Assembly: GCA_041071465.1 (NCBI GenBank)
Contig: CP163498.1
Span: 2,446,501 to 2,510,500, forward strand
Reading direction: 5' to 3'
Length of the DNA: 64,000 nt
Origin: Pseudomonas putida
GTDB taxonomy: Bacteria > Pseudomonadota > Gammaproteobacteria > Pseudomonadales > Pseudomonadaceae
Each line of letters begins with the position of its first letter. The first letter of the stretch is position 1. The notes below the pieces were generated by a model. The model saw nothing but the letters and a program-made list of their open reading frames with translations. It did not search any database and was not told the origin of the DNA. Made by a program: the position numbers and the translations under genes. Shown here in pieces: positions 1 to 10,021 of the stretch.

Positions 1-1526
1 CCGGAGATACGGGTCAGCAGCGCCACCGAGGCGGTGTTCACGTCCACACCCACGGCGTTCACGCAGTCCTCGACCACGGCGTCCAGGCCACGCGCCAGTT
101 TCAGCTGGGACACGTCGTGCTGGTACTGGCCGACACCGATGGATTTCGGGTCGATCTTCACCAGCTCGGCCAGCGGGTCCTGCAGGCGGCGAGCAATTGA
201 CACGGCACCACGGATCGACACGTCCAGGTCCGGGAACTCGCGGGCGGCCAGTTCCGAGGCCGAATACACCGACGCGCCGGCTTCGGAGACCATGATCTTG
301 GTGATCTTCAGTGCTGGGTATTTTTTAACCAGCTCGGCCACCAGCTTGTCGCTTTCACGGCTGGCGGTGCCGTTGCCGATGGCGATCAGCTCCACCGAGT
401 GCTTGGCGCACAGTGCAGCCATGATGGAAAGGGTGCGGTCCCAGTCGTTCTTCGGCGCGTGCGGGTAGACCGTGGTGTAGTCCAGCAGCTTGCCGGTGGC
501 ATCGACCACGGCGATCTTGCAGCCTGTGCGCAGGCCCGGGTCGAAGCCCAGGGTAGCACGTGGGCCAGCCGGGGCGGCCAGCAGCAGGTCGTGCAGGTTG
601 TGGGCGAACACGTTGATCGCTTCGCCTTCGGCGTTGTCCCGCAGCTCGCCGAACAGGTCGGTTTCCAGGTGGGTATACAGCTTGACCTTCCAGGTCCAGC
701 GCACCACTTCGCCCAGCCATTTGTCGGCCGGGCGGCCGCGGTTTTCGATGCCGACGTGGCTGCCGATCATCAGTTCGCATGGGTGCAGGGTACCGGGCAG
801 CTCTTCGCCGACCTTGAGCGATGCGCTCAAAACACCTTCATTGCGCCCGCGGAAGATGGCCAGCGCACGGTGCGACGGCGCAGTGCGCAGTAGTTCGTCG
901 TGGGCGAAGTAATCGCGGAACTTGGCGCCTTCTTCTTCCTTGCCGGCCACCAGGCGGGCGCTGAGCACGGCTTCCTGCTTGAGGAAACTGCGCAGCTTGT
1001 CGAGCAGGGCGGCGTCTTCGGCAAAGCGCTCCATCAGGATGTACTTGGCGCCTTCCAGTGCCGCCTTGACGTCGGCCACGCCCTTTTCGGCGTCGACGAA
1101 GCGTGCGGCTTCGCTTTCCGGTGCCAGGGTGGGGTCGTTGAACAGGCCGTCGGCCAGCTCGCCAAGGCCGGCTTCCAGGGCGATCTGGCCCTTGGTGCGA
1201 CGCTTCTGCTTGTACGGCAGGTACAGGTCTTCGAGGCGCGTCTTGGTGTCGGCCAGCTTGATCTCGCGGGCCAGTTCCGGGGTCAGCTTGCCCTGCTCCT
1301 CGATGCTGGACAGGATGCTGGCGCGGCGCTCGTCGAGTTCGCGCAGGTAGCGCAGGCGTTCTTCCAGATGGCGCAACTGGGTATCGTCCAGGCTACCGGT
1401 CACTTCCTTGCGGTAACGGGCGATGAAGGGCACGGTCGAGCCTTCGTCCAACAGGCCCACGGCCGCCTCGACCTGCTGGGGGCGTACGCCCAGTTCCTCG
1501 GCGATACGGCTGTTGATGCTGTCCAT
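1..1526 (-). CDS. tex: Transcription accessory protein Tex, partial (C-terminus beyond window)
   Basis: Tex is a conserved nucleic-acid-binding protein with helix-hairpin-helix and C-terminal S1 domains, linked to transcription in Pseudomonas. The minus-strand reading from ATG at 1526 begins [22 protein letters not shown] and stays open to base 1, giving about 508 residues; family members are near 770, so the S1 domain lies outside the window. The YqgF/RNase H-like segment ([22 protein letters not shown]) and the HhH part ([18 protein letters not shown]) are readable. I checked the frame at several points and found no shift. It diverges from ompR, as in other pseudomonads. Confidence 0.93.
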   Translation of the reverse strand, partial: MDSINSRIAEELGVRPQQVEAAVGLLDEGSTVPFIARYRKEVTGSLDDTQLRHLEERLRYLRELDERRASILSSIEEQGKLTPELAREIKLADTKTRLEDLYLPYKQKRRTKGQIALEAGLGELADGLFNDPTLAPESEAARFVDAEKGVADVKAALEGAKYILMERFAEDAALLDKLRSFLKQEAVLSARLVAGKEEEGAKFRDYFAHDELLRTAPSHRALAIFRGRNEGVLSASLKVGEELPGTLHPCELMIGSHVGIENRGRPADKWLGEVVRWTWKVKLYTHLETDLFGELRDNAEGEAINVFAHNLHDLLLAAPAGPRATLGFDPGLRTGCKIAVVDATGKLLDYTTVYPHAPKNDWDRTLSIMAALCAKHSVELIAIGNGTASRESDKLVAELVKKYPALKITKIMVSEAGASVYSASELAAREFPDLDVSIRGAVSIARRLQDPLAELVKIDPKSIGVGQYQHDVSQLKLARGLDAVVEDCVNAVGVDVNTASVALLTRIS

Positions 1527-1742
1527 GTAAACCACCTGACATTTGTGAATACGGGGGTCGCCTGTGGGCTTTTCGCCCGGCGGCGCTGGATGAAAGGCGC
1601 GCATTATACCCATCGCAAACGCCTTGCGGTGATGGCGCCCGGCCAGCCGGAACTGGCGCCGGGGAAAAATCTGCTAACAATGCTCACGCAACGTGCAGCA
1701 ATGGCTACGCCATAATGCGCGGCGAAATCAGAGGAGTTATTC

Positions 1743-2483
1743 ATGACCGGCACGCCAAACACCGCTGAAGGTGACAAGATTCTCATCGTCGACGACGATC
1801 CGGGGCTGAGCAGCCTGCTGGAACGTTTCTTCACCAGCAAGGGCTACCGTGCCCGCGCGGTGCCCAACACCGAGCAGATGGACCGTCTGTTGCAGCGCGA
1901 AGTGTTCAACCTGGTGGTACTCGACCTGATGCTGCCAGGTGAGGATGGCCTGTCTGCGTGCAAGCGCCTGCGCCAGCAGAACAACCAGATCCCGATCATC
2001 ATGCTGACCGCCAAGGGCGATGAGCTCAGCCGCATCAAAGGCCTGGAACTGGGTGCCGACGACTACCTGGGCAAACCCTTCAACCCGGACGAACTGATGG
2101 CGCGGGTCAAGGCTGTGCTGCGTCGCCAGGCGCCCAGCGTACCGGGTGCGCCGGGCAGCGAAGACGAGTCGGTCACCTTCGGCGACTACGAGCTTTCGCT
2201 GGCCACCCGCGAACTCAAGCGTGGCGACGAAGTGCACATGCTCACCACCGGTGAATTCGCCGTACTCAAGGCCCTGGTGATGCACGCCCGCGAGCCATTG
2301 ACCCGCGACAAGCTGATGAACCTGGCCCGTGGCCGTGAGTGGGATGCACTGGAGCGCTCCATCGACGTGCAGATCTCGCGCCTGCGTCGCATGATCGAAC
2401 CGGACCCGTCCAAGCCGCGTTACATCCAGACCGTATGGGGCGTGGGCTACGTGTTCGTACCGGACGGAAACGCCGGTAAATGA
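1743..2483 (+). CDS. ompR: OmpR-family response regulator (OmpR/AmgR)
   Basis: DNA-binding response regulator of 246 residues. The receiver domain (about 11-125) has the acidic pocket DDD at 17-19 and the phospho-acceptor Asp61 in VVLDLMLPGEDG. The C-terminal winged helix (about 150-240) carries the typical DVQISRLRRMIEPDP and VWGVGYVFVPDG. A GAGGAG ribosome site lies just upstream of ATG 1743, and a CATAAT -10-like hexamer is at 1711. It is followed 13 bp later by envZ, so the two form an operon. In P. aeruginosa the orthologous pair is AmgRS, which responds to envelope stress and aminoglycosides; I assume the same role here. Confidence 0.95.
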   Translation: MTGTPNTAEGDKILIVDDDPGLSSLLERFFTSKGYRARAVPNTEQMDRLLQREVFNLVVLDLMLPGEDGLSACKRLRQQNNQIPIIMLTAKGDELSRIKGLELGADDYLGKPFNPDELMARVKAVLRRQAPSVPGAPGSEDESVTFGDYELSLATRELKRGDEVHMLTTGEFAVLKALVMHAREPLTRDKLMNLARGREWDALERSIDVQISRLRRMIEPDPSKPRYIQTVWGVGYVFVPDGNAGK

Positions 2484-2496
2484 TGCCGCGCCCTTC

Positions 2497-3810
2497 ATGA
2501 AAACACCGGTCTGGTTTCCGCAAAGCTTCTTCGCCCGCACCCTGTGGCTGGTGTTGATCGTCGTCCTGTTCTCCAAGGCGCTGACCCTGGTCTACCTGCT
2601 GATGAACGAGGACGTGCTGGTCGACCGTCAGTACAGCCACGGGGTAGCGCTGACATTGCGCGCCTATTGGGCCGCCGACGAAGAAAACCGCGACAAGATC
2701 GCCGAGGCGGCAGGCCTTATCCGCGTGACCGGCTCGGGCGTGCCCGAAGGGGAGCAGCACTGGCCCTACAGCGAAATCTACCAACGGCAGATGCAGGCCG
2801 AACTGGGTGACGACACCGAAGTTCGGCTGCGCATTCACGCGCCGCCAGCGTTGTGGGTCAACGCGCCAAGCCTTGGGCCTGGTTGGCTGAAAGTGCCGCT
2901 GTACCCGCACCCGTTGCGTGGGCAGAAAATCTGGAACGTGCTGGGCTGGTTCCTGGCCATCGGCCTGTTGTCTACCGCTTCGGCGTGGATTTTCGTGCGC
3001 CAGCTGAACCAGCCGCTCAAGCGCCTGGTGTTTGCCGCTCGCCAGCTTGGCCAGGGGCGCAGTGTGCGCCTGCCGATCAGCGATACGCCCAGCGAGATGA
3101 CCGAGGTGTACAAGGCCTTCAACCAGATGGCCGAGGATGTCGAGCAGGCCGGGCGCGAGCGCGAGCTGATGTTGGCTGGGGTTTCCCATGACCTGCGCAC
3201 ACCGCTGACACGTCTGCGGCTGTCGTTGTCACTGCTGAACAGCGACAGCGATTTGAGTGACGACATGGTCCGCGATATCGAGGACATGGACGCGATTCTC
3301 GATCAGTTCCTGGCGTTTATCCGCGATGGCCGTGACGAACCGGTGGAAGAGGTCGACCTGGCTGACCTGGTACGCGAGGTGGTGGCGCCGTACAACCAGC
3401 CACAAGAGCGCGTGCGCCTGTGCCTGGAGCCGATTCCACCGTTCCCGCTGCGCCGGGTTTCGCTCAAGCGCATGTTGGGCAACCTGATCGGCAACGCCTT
3501 GCACCATGCTGGCAAGGGGGTCGAGGTGGCGGCCTATGTGTCGGGTGACGAAAGTGCGCCGTACGTGGTGCTGAGCGTGCTGGACCGCGGCACCGGGATC
3601 GACGAGTCGGAGTTGGAAACCATCTTCAACCCGTTCATTCGTGGTGACCGGGCGCGGGGTGGCAAGGGCACAGGCCTGGGGCTGGCGATCGTCAAACGGA
3701 TCGCGGCGCAGCATGGCGGGAATGTGGAATTGCGTAACCGGTCTGGTGGCGGGATCGAAGCGCGGGTCAGGCTGCCATTGGGGCTGCTGCTACCGCGTAA
3801 TGCCGTGTGA
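2497..3810 (+). CDS. envZ: EnvZ/AmgS-type sensor histidine kinase
   Basis: Inner-membrane sensor kinase of 437 residues, partner of the upstream OmpR. It has an N-terminal membrane segment (about 12-35, LWLVLIVVLFSKALTLVYLL), a periplasmic part, and a second membrane segment near 150-170. A HAMP linker follows (RQLNQPLKRLVFAARQLGQG), then an HisKA domain with the phospho-accepting His231 in GVSHDLRTPLTRLRL. The HATPase domain shows the N box NLIGNALHHAG and G boxes DRGTGID and GKGTGLGLAIV. Length and order match the EnvZ family. A bidirectional terminator follows the stop directly. Confidence 0.95.
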   Translation: MKTPVWFPQSFFARTLWLVLIVVLFSKALTLVYLLMNEDVLVDRQYSHGVALTLRAYWAADEENRDKIAEAAGLIRVTGSGVPEGEQHWPYSEIYQRQMQAELGDDTEVRLRIHAPPALWVNAPSLGPGWLKVPLYPHPLRGQKIWNVLGWFLAIGLLSTASAWIFVRQLNQPLKRLVFAARQLGQGRSVRLPISDTPSEMTEVYKAFNQMAEDVEQAGRERELMLAGVSHDLRTPLTRLRLSLSLLNSDSDLSDDMVRDIEDMDAILDQFLAFIRDGRDEPVEEVDLADLVREVVAPYNQPQERVRLCLEPIPPFPLRRVSLKRMLGNLIGNALHHAGKGVEVAAYVSGDESAPYVVLSVLDRGTGIDESELETIFNPFIRGDRARGGKGTGLGLAIVKRIAAQHGGNVELRNRSGGGIEARVRLPLGLLLPRNAV

Positions 3811-3839
3811 TTTTTGGGGCCGCAAAGCGGCCCCAAAAA
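3811..3839. terminator. Bidirectional terminator between envZ and rimK
   Basis: A perfect inverted repeat: TTTTTGGGGCCGC, loop AAA, GCGGCCCCAAAAA. It gives a GC-rich stem with U tracts in both directions, between two convergent genes whose stops lie at 3810 and 3842. Confidence 0.85.
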
Positions 3840-3841
3840 TC

Positions 3842-4747
3842 TCAGCCTTTGCCCTTGGTCCGGGTCTGATTCGGCCCGCCATTCTTCTCCAGGTGTTCGA
3901 TGATCATCCCGGCCACGTTCTTGCCGGTGGTCACTTCAATGCCTTCCAGCCCCGGCGACGAGTTCACCTCCATCACCAGCGGCCCATGGTTGGAGCGCAG
4001 GATATCCACGCCCGCCACGCTCAGCCCCATCACCTTGGCCGCGCGAATCGCGGTAATCCGCTCTTCAGGGGTTATCTTGATCAGGCTGGCAACGCCACCA
4101 CGGTGCAGGTTGGAGCGAAACTCGCCCGGCTTGGCCTGACGCTTCATCGAGGCAATCACCTTGTCGCCCACCACGAAGCAGCGAATGTCGGCGCCACCGG
4201 CCTCTTTGATGTACTCCTGAACCATGATGTTCTGTTTGAGGCCCATGAACGCTTCGATCACTGACTCGGCCGCCTGGGTGGTTTCGCACAGCACCACGCC
4301 GATGCCTTGAGTGCCTTCCAGCACCTTGATCACCAAAGGGGCACCGTTGACCATCTGGATCAGGTCGGGGATGTCGTCCGGCGAGTGGGCGAAGCCTGTG
4401 ATCGGCAGGCCGATGCCGCGCCGCGACAACAACTGCAACGAGCGCAGCTTGTCGCGTGAGCGGGCAATGGCCACCGACTCGTTGAGTGGGTACACGCCCA
4501 TCATTTCGAACTGGCGCAGTACTGCGCAGCCGTAGAAGGTAACCGAAGCACCGATGCGCGGGATCACCGCATCGAAGCCTTCCAGCGGCTTGCCGCGATA
4601 GTGGATCTGCGGCTTGTGGCTGGCAATGTTCATGTAGGCCCGCAGGGTATCGATCACCACCATTTCGTGGCCACGCTGGATACCGGCTTCGACCAGGCGG
4701 CGGGTGGAATACAGACGCGGATTGCGCGACAGCACAGCGATCTTCAT
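3842..4747 (-). CDS. rimK: RimK, ribosomal protein S6 glutamate ligase
   Basis: ATP-grasp ligase that adds glutamates to the C-terminus of ribosomal protein S6. The start is ATG 4747 ([18 protein letters not shown]), giving 301 residues, the usual length. The ATP-grasp features include [40 protein letters not shown] and the metal-binding end [15 protein letters not shown] longer in-frame ATG upstream overlaps rimB and is not needed. rimB overlaps the start by 4 bp (translational coupling), forming a rimB-rimK operon as described in pseudomonads, where RimB and RimK together set S6 modification. Confidence 0.95.
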   Translation of the reverse strand: MKIAVLSRNPRLYSTRRLVEAGIQRGHEMVVIDTLRAYMNIASHKPQIHYRGKPLEGFDAVIPRIGASVTFYGCAVLRQFEMMGVYPLNESVAIARSRDKLRSLQLLSRRGIGLPITGFAHSPDDIPDLIQMVNGAPLVIKVLEGTQGIGVVLCETTQAAESVIEAFMGLKQNIMVQEYIKEAGGADIRCFVVGDKVIASMKRQAKPGEFRSNLHRGGVASLIKITPEERITAIRAAKVMGLSVAGVDILRSNHGPLVMEVNSSPGLEGIEVTTGKNVAGMIIEHLEKNGGPNQTRTKGKG

Positions 4748-5226
4748 GCAGCACCTGTGACAGGGGAAAGGGTGGCCGGGAAGGCCGGTTTGTCTTGTAC
4801 GTATTTCAGGCCGGGGTTGACCACCAATTGGCCGTGTATGAGGGCCTTGGAACCAAGCAACAGGCGATAGCGCATATTCTTGCGGCAGGCCAGGGTGAAC
4901 TCCACCTCCCACACACCATCGCCCAGCGCCAGTGACGTGCGGATGACATAGCGGGTCTGGGCCTGGCCGTTGGAGCTTTTGATGGTTTTCATGGTGACCA
5001 GCGGCGCCTCGCAGCGGCGGTGACGCAGTTGCACCACCGAGCCCAGGTGCGCGGTGAAACGGACCCAGGGCTGGCCATCGCGCTCGAACGGTTCCACCTC
5101 TGTGGCGTGCAGGCTGGAGGTGCTGGCACCGGTGTCGATCTTGGCGCGCAGCCCGGCCACGCCGAGGTCAGGCAAGGCGACCCACTCGCGCAGGCCGATC
5201 ACAGTCAAATGGTCAAATGTCTTCAC
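4744..5226 (-). CDS. rimB: RimB, retropepsin-like aspartic endopeptidase
   Basis: 160 residues from GTG 5226 (reads [20 protein letters not shown]). The retropepsin-like active-site motif is plain: [16 protein letters not shown]. The family (PF05618, formerly ATP-dependent zinc protease) includes RimB, which trims the glutamate tail that RimK adds to S6. Its stop overlaps the rimK ATG, giving a coupled pair. The ORF extends upstream to an ATG at 5379, but that extension overlaps divergent hslR and has no family-like sequence, so the GTG start is preferred. Confidence 0.88.
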   Translation of the reverse strand: MKTFDHLTVIGLREWVALPDLGVAGLRAKIDTGASTSSLHATEVEPFERDGQPWVRFTAHLGSVVQLRHRRCEAPLVTMKTIKSSNGQAQTRYVIRTSLALGDGVWEVEFTLACRKNMRYRLLLGSKALIHGQLVVNPGLKYVQDKPAFPATLSPVTGAA

Positions 5227-5335
5227 GAAGCACACCCTGCGAATGAGGTGGTGAACTGTAAGCACGGCGGGGACTTTTTGCATCCGTATGTGAAGGTAGT
5301 ACAGTTCGATGAAAGACAGAATCCGAGGTAACGGG

Positions 5336-5736
5336 ATGGCACAAAAAGCCGAAGACGACGATAAGGTTCGTCTGGACAAATGGCTGTGGGCGGCGCGCTT
5401 TTACAAGACGCGAGCGCTGGCCAAGGCCGCGATCGAAAGCGGCAAGGTGCATTGCCGGGGCGAGCGATGCAAGCCGGGCAAAGAGCCGCGGGTGGGCGAC
5501 GAGTTCGTGCTGCGCACCGGGTTCGATGAACGTACTGTGGTGGTGAAAGCGTTGTCGGTGGTGCGGCGTGGGCGCCAGAGGCGCAGACGCTGTACGAGGA
5601 AACCGAAGAAAGTGTGCGTCGCCGTGAGCAGGCGGCCGACCTGCGTAAGGCGGGGGCGATGGGGGTGACTACCGATGGCCGGCCGACCAAAAAGCAGCGG
5701 CGGCAGATACACCAGTTGCATGGGAGCTTTGAATAG
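5336..5736 (+). pseudogene. hslR: Heat shock protein 15 (HslR), frameshifted by a one-base loss
   Basis: Hsp15 is a small S4-domain protein that binds stalled 50S subunits carrying nascent chains. ATG 5336 follows GAGGTAACGGG and reads MAQKAEDDDKVRLDKWLWAA, then the S4 core KTRALAKAAIESGKVHCRGE. The frame is good to VVRRG at about 5570. The family sequence (APEAQTLYEETEE, then RPTKKQRRQIHQLHGSFE) then continues in the next frame from 5572 to TAG 5734-5736. One base is missing inside a GGN glycine codon. The in-frame product would lose the last third. Without the shift it would be about 133 residues, a normal length. It is probably intact if the base is restored. Confidence 0.85.
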
Positions 5737-5830
5737 CCGGGGCCGCTTTGCGGCCTATCGCGACACAACGGACCTGTGCACACCATTCGACGTGGAAGCG
5801 GCCTTGTGTCGCGATGGGCTGTGCAGCAGC
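5737..5830. repeat. REP-like palindromic unit(s)
   Basis: GC-rich words GCGGCCTATCGCGACACAA and GCGGCCTTGTGTCGCGATGGGC form partly inverted copies between the convergent genes hslR and the PAP2 gene. The same word, GCGGCCTTGTGTCGCGATGGGC, recurs near 33076. This is the intergenic REP family that is common in P. putida. Confidence 0.6.
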
Positions 5831-5838
5831 CCCAGGGT

Positions 5839-6633
5839 TTAGCGGACTACCGCCAACTTGCCGACCAACGGTAACTTGGCCGCGATTGTGAACAGTGGCG
5901 CCGTCCAGCGCATCAGCGCCTCGCTGCCCTTGGCCGCCAGCGGCGTGTAATAGCTCCAGCCCAACGCCAGCACCGCCATCAGCAACCCGCCAATGTAGTC
6001 ATCCTGCCCCCAGTGAGCACCCGCTACCAGGCGCGGCAGCATGAACAGCAGCGCCAGCCCCCAGACCACCAGGTATTGCACCAGGCGGCGGCAGAACACG
6101 CTCATGAACAGCGCCCAGATCAGCAACACCGAGGCGTGATCGCCCGGGAAGCTCTTGCTGGAACGGTCCTTGAGCTCCCAGGCCTTCTCCAGGTTGGGGT
6201 AGTAGTCACTGAGGTGCACGACGTCGTCGAAGATCATCGACGGGCTCTTGTGTTGCCAGCCGGCTGCATCCACCCACTTGGAAAACAGTGCGCGAATCAC
6301 CACTAAGAGGAGTAGCGTGACCAGAAAGCCGAAAAATGCCTGGCGAACTTGCGCTGCCTTGAACACCCAGTCACCACGGATGAGCACTGTCAGCAGGATC
6401 AGGCCGACGACGATGTCGAACGGGCGCAGGCTGCCGACGGTCCAGATGTAACGCCAGGTGGTGTTGTCGGCGAGGGGCGCATTCAGGCTGTGAAACAGCC
6501 ACTCGTCGAAAGTCAGGCACAGGATCTGGCCAATGGGCCATAACCAGAAACACAGTAGAGCGATGGGAAGCAGCGTACAGGCTGCCAATGGCCCCAAAGA
6601 CCACCTTGCTTGGAACAGTGGTCGATTGTCCAT
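5839..6633 (-). CDS. PAP2-family membrane phosphatase
   Basis: 264 residues, ATG 6633. The protein is hydrophobic with about six membrane helices (first about 12-33, ACTLLPIALLCFWLWPIGQILC). The PAP2/LpxE-type phosphatase motifs are present: SFPGDHASVLLIW (about 165-177) and GAHWGQDDYIGG (about 207-218), where the His and Asp form the catalytic relay. These enzymes hydrolyse lipid phosphates (undecaprenyl pyrophosphate, lipid A or phosphatidate) at the inner membrane; the substrate cannot be read from sequence. It stands alone, convergent to hslR and divergent from hslO. Confidence 0.85.
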   Translation of the reverse strand: MDNRPLFQARWSLGPLAACTLLPIALLCFWLWPIGQILCLTFDEWLFHSLNAPLADNTTWRYIWTVGSLRPFDIVVGLILLTVLIRGDWVFKAAQVRQAFFGFLVTLLLLVVIRALFSKWVDAAGWQHKSPSMIFDDVVHLSDYYPNLEKAWELKDRSSKSFPGDHASVLLIWALFMSVFCRRLVQYLVVWGLALLFMLPRLVAGAHWGQDDYIGGLLMAVLALGWSYYTPLAAKGSEALMRWTAPLFTIAAKLPLVGKLAVVR

Positions 6634-6752
6634 AAAATACCTCTATTGCAAACAGGAATCGGAGCGCCTTGTGAGCGCTCTGTCACGGGTTCTCGCAGGT
6701 TTCCGATAACCCTTGTAACCATTTTGTCATCATTTTTAGATAGCCAAAACCT

Positions 6753-7652
6753 ATGAGCGATTTGCCTGATACCGATTTCACCCAACGTTTCATCTTCGAC
6801 GAGCGCGATGTGCGCGGCGAGTGGGTGTCTCTGGATGACAGCTACGCCGCAGTATTGGCGCGCCATGAGTACCCACAGCCGGTCAAGGCATTGCTCGGCG
6901 AACTGATGGCCGCCACCGCCTTGCTGGTCGGCGCGATGAAGTTCGATGGCTTGCTGATTTTGCAGGCGCGCTCGGCAGGGCCGATTCCGCTGCTGATGGT
7001 GGAATGCTCCGGTGACCGCGAAATTCGCGGCATGGCCCGCTACGAAGCAGAGCAGATCCCGGCGGATGCCAGCCTGTCGCAACTGATGCCCGACGGCCAC
7101 CTGACCCTGACCATCGACCCGGTCAAGGGCCAGCGCTACCAGGGTACCGTCGACCTCGATGGCGCCAACCTGTCGGAATGCTTCACCAACTACTTCGTCC
7201 AGTCGCAGCAGTTGAATACGCGCTTCTGGCTCAACGCCGAAGGCGGCAAGGCCCGTGGCTTGTTGCTGCAGCAGCTGCCGCGTGATCGCCAGCCGGATGA
7301 TGAAGAGCGTGAGGACAGCTGGCAGCACGTGGTGGCCCTGGCCAAGACCCTCAAGCCCGAAGAGTGGGCCGAAGGCAACGAAACCCTGTTGCACCGCCTG
7401 TACCACGAAGATGCCGTGCGCCTGTTCGATATCCAGCCGCTGCGCTTCAATTGCAGCTGTTCGCGCGAGCGCTCCGGCAATGCGTTGGTCAGCCTGGGCG
7501 AGCACGATGCCAAGGCGCTGGTAGAAGAGTGCGGTGGGACGGTGGAGATCGATTGCCAGTTCTGCAACGAGCGCTATTTCTTCGATGCCAGCGATGTAGC
7601 GCAACTGTTTGCTGGTGGCGGCACTGACGTGGCCTCAGAAACTCGCCACTGA
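6753..7652 (+). CDS. hslO: Hsp33 redox-activated chaperone (HslO)
   Basis: 299 residues. Hsp33 is a cytosolic holdase activated by oxidation. The C-terminal zinc-binding cysteines are visible: [12 protein letters not shown] (CxC) and [10 protein letters not shown] (CxxC), which release zinc when oxidised. The N-terminal part [20 protein letters not shown] matches the family. Length is normal. It lies 120 bp from the divergent PAP2 gene and upstream of pckA, as in other pseudomonads. Confidence 0.95.
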   Translation: MSDLPDTDFTQRFIFDERDVRGEWVSLDDSYAAVLARHEYPQPVKALLGELMAATALLVGAMKFDGLLILQARSAGPIPLLMVECSGDREIRGMARYEAEQIPADASLSQLMPDGHLTLTIDPVKGQRYQGTVDLDGANLSECFTNYFVQSQQLNTRFWLNAEGGKARGLLLQQLPRDRQPDDEEREDSWQHVVALAKTLKPEEWAEGNETLLHRLYHEDAVRLFDIQPLRFNCSCSRERSGNALVSLGEHDAKALVEECGGTVEIDCQFCNERYFFDASDVAQLFAGGGTDVASETRH

Positions 7653-7663
7653 AACGGTTAATC

Positions 7664-7727
7664 ACAGGACAATCTCCTGTCGAATTGCGCAAAAGCGCAG
7701 TTCTGACAGGAGGGGCCTACTTTTTTT
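7664..7727 (+). terminator. Nested hairpins between hslO and pckA, possible terminator or leader
   Basis: ACAGGA/TCCTGT (7664-7680) and the overlapping, competing stem CCTGTC ... GCGCaaaaGCGC ... GACAGG (7676-7710) are followed by seven Ts at 7721-7727. This may terminate hslO. Because two stems share the TCCTGT arm, it could also switch as a leader for pckA. Confidence 0.45.
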
Positions 7728-7831
7728 GGGCGTTTCTGGCATAATCCGGCCACTTTTTTCGCTGTAGTAGTTTTTTCAAGACAACTACAAAACGTTTGGA
7801 GCACTCGGCCTCGGGCCGGATGGGGTATCTC

Positions 7832-9373
7832 ATGACGCAAGCCAACAACACCGTGTACACCGACCTGAGCGTCGATGAGCTGGTAAAAGAAGCGCTGCAA
7901 CGCGGTGAAGGCGTACTAGCCGATACTGGCGCACTGGTCGTAGAGACCGGTCACCGTACTGGCCGTTCGCCGGCTGACCGTTTCATCGTCGAAGAACCTT
8001 CCACCCAGGACGCCATTTCCTGGGGCCCGATCAACCGCAAGTTCCCGGCCGACAAGTTCGATGCCCTGTGGGCTCGCGTCGAGGCGTTCAACAACGCCCA
8101 GGATCACTTCGTTTCCTATGTTCACGTAGGGGCGGCTGCCGAGCACTACCTGCCAGTGAAGATGACCACCCAGACTGCCTGGCAGAACCTGTTCGGCCGT
8201 TGCCTGTTCATCAACCCGGAGCAGTTCAACCCGGCTGGCCGCGACCAGTGGCAGGTCCTGAACGTCGCCAACTTCGTCTGCGAGCCTGAGCGTGACGGCA
8301 CCAACTCCGACGGTTGCGTGATCATCAACTTCGCCCAGAAGAAGGTGCTGATCGCTGGCATGCGTTACGCCGGTGAAATGAAGAAAGCCATGTTCTCGGT
8401 GCAGAACTTCCTGCTGCCGGCTGCCGACGTGCTGCCAATGCACTGCGCGGCCAACATCGGTGAAGAAGGTGATGTGACCCTGTTCTTCGGCCTGTCCGGC
8501 ACCGGCAAGACCACCCTGTCTGCCGACGAAAGCCGTTACCTGATCGGTGACGACGAGCACGGTTGGGGCGAAGGCGTTGTCTTCAACATGGAAGGTGGCT
8601 GCTACGCCAAGTGCATCGACCTGTCCGAGAAGAACGAGCCGGTCATCTGGAAAGCCATCAAGCACGGCGCGGTGCTGGAAAACGTCGTGCTCGACGCCAA
8701 CAAGCACGCCGACTACACCGATGTCAGCCTGACCCAGAACAGCCGTGCGGCCTACCCGCTGGAGCACGTTGCCAAGCGCTCCGAAGCGAACCTGGGCGGC
8801 GAGCCTAACGCAGTCATCTTCCTGACCTGCGACCTGACCGGTGTACTGCCTCCGGTTTCGATCCTGAACAACGAGCAGGCGGCCTACCACTTCCTGTCCG
8901 GCTATACCGCGCTGGTCGGTTCGACCGAAATGGGTTCGGGCGGCGGCATCAAGTCGACCTTCTCCACCTGCTTTGGCGCACCGTTCTTCCCGCGCCCGGC
9001 TGGCGAGTACGCCGAGCTGCTGATCAAGCGCATCAACGGCTTCAACTCCAAGGTTTACCTGGTCAACACCGGCTGGACCGGTGGTGGCTACGGCGTTGGC
9101 AAGCGCTTCAGCATCCCGACCACCCGTGCCGTGATCGCTGCGATCCAGAGCGGCGCGCTGGTCGGTGCCGAAACCGAGCACCTGGACATCATCAACCTGG
9201 ACGTGCCGAAGGCTGTTCCGGGCGTTGAAACCGAGCTGCTCAACCCGCGCACCAACTGGGCTGACAAAGCTGCCTACGACGAGGCCGCCAAAGGTCTGGC
9301 CAAGCTGTTCATCGAAAACTTCAAGAAGTTCGAAGTTTCCGACGCCATCAAGGCCGCTGGTCCACAGCTGTAA
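7832..9373 (+). CDS. pckA: Phosphoenolpyruvate carboxykinase (ATP)
   Basis: 513 residues from ATG 7832 ([18 protein letters not shown]). Converts oxaloacetate plus ATP to phosphoenolpyruvate, CO2 and ADP, the first committed gluconeogenic step. The P-loop-like kinase-1a motif [15 protein letters not shown] and the kinase-2/metal motif [10 protein letters not shown] are readable, as is the N-terminal substrate region [13 protein letters not shown]. An upstream in-frame ATG at 7796 is less likely because the family begins near MTQANN. A strong terminator follows at 9394. Confidence 0.96.
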
Positions 9374-9393
9374 GCTGAGCCAGCCGCAACGAG

Positions 9394-9421
9394 AAAGCCG
9401 CCCCCAGGGGCGGCTTTTTTG
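9394..9421 (+). terminator. Rho-independent terminator of pckA
   Basis: AAAGCCGCC, loop CCCAG, GGGCGGCTTTTTT: a GC-rich stem plus T run 20 bp after the pckA stop. Confidence 0.9.
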
Positions 9422-9526
9422 TTCCTGCAAATCAGCAAGGCCGCTCCCACAGGGGAGCGCAGGCAGCGCAAACCTGGATTTTCTGATTCACTGTCAGCAT
9501 CAATTGCGAAGACAAGAGCCAGACAG

Positions 9527-9966
9527 ATGACCGAATCCCCTCAGCGCACTGCCTTCTCCCACTTCCACACCGTCCTCACCCGCCCTTCGGACAACGACAT
9601 CAACGGCCATATCGCCGGGCTACCGTGCATGGCTTTTTCGAAACCGCCATCCAGGCATTTTTCGTCGAACAGGCCGAACTGGACCTGCGTGACGGCGAAC
9701 TGGCGGCCTTCGTGGTCAGTTCGGCGGCGGACTTCTACGCACTGCCGGGCTTCCCGGACGTGCTGGAGGTGGGGTTGGGAGTGACGCGCCTGGCGGGCAG
9801 CACGGTGGAGTACCGCTTGGCGCTTTACCGTCCAGGCGAATCAGAGGCGTGCGCGGCGGGCACGGTGGTGCAGGTGTTCATCGAGCGTGCCAGTGGCCGG
9901 CCTGTGGCACTGCCAGAGGCGCTGCAGGCGATCCTGTCCGGCCTTGTACTGGAGCCACAGGCATAA
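9527..9966 (+). pseudogene. Acyl-CoA thioesterase (4HBT hotdog), frameshifted by a one-base loss
   Basis: ATG 9527 reads MTESPQRTAFSHFHTVLTRP then SDNDINGHIAG, the start of a 4-hydroxybenzoyl-CoA-thioesterase-like hotdog domain (family motif close to SDNDINGHVNNVTYYSFFD). At about 9617-9619 the reading moves to the next frame, continuing ATVHGFFETAIQAFFVEQAE to the end EPQA at 9966. The joined protein of about 146 residues aligns residue for residue with the family motif, so one base has been lost inside a GGN codon. As it stands, an internal GTG at 9625 would give only the C-terminal 113 residues. Function is probably hydrolysis of acyl-CoAs; substrate unknown. Confidence 0.8.
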
Positions 9967-9996
9967 AAAAGCCCCGCCACAAGGGGCGGGGCTTTT
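9964..9996. terminator. Bidirectional terminator
   Basis: AAAAAAGCCCCGCC, loop ACAA, GGGGCGGGGCTTTT. Lies between the thioesterase stop and the convergent glycine-zipper gene. Confidence 0.9.
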
Positions 9997-10021
9997 GCTG
10001 CCGGGGCGAGGCCCTCAGGCA

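Noticed and set aside
1737..2576. Long minus-strand ORF opposite ompR
   Set aside because: Shadow of ompR; low-complexity composition expected from the complement of a GC-rich gene.
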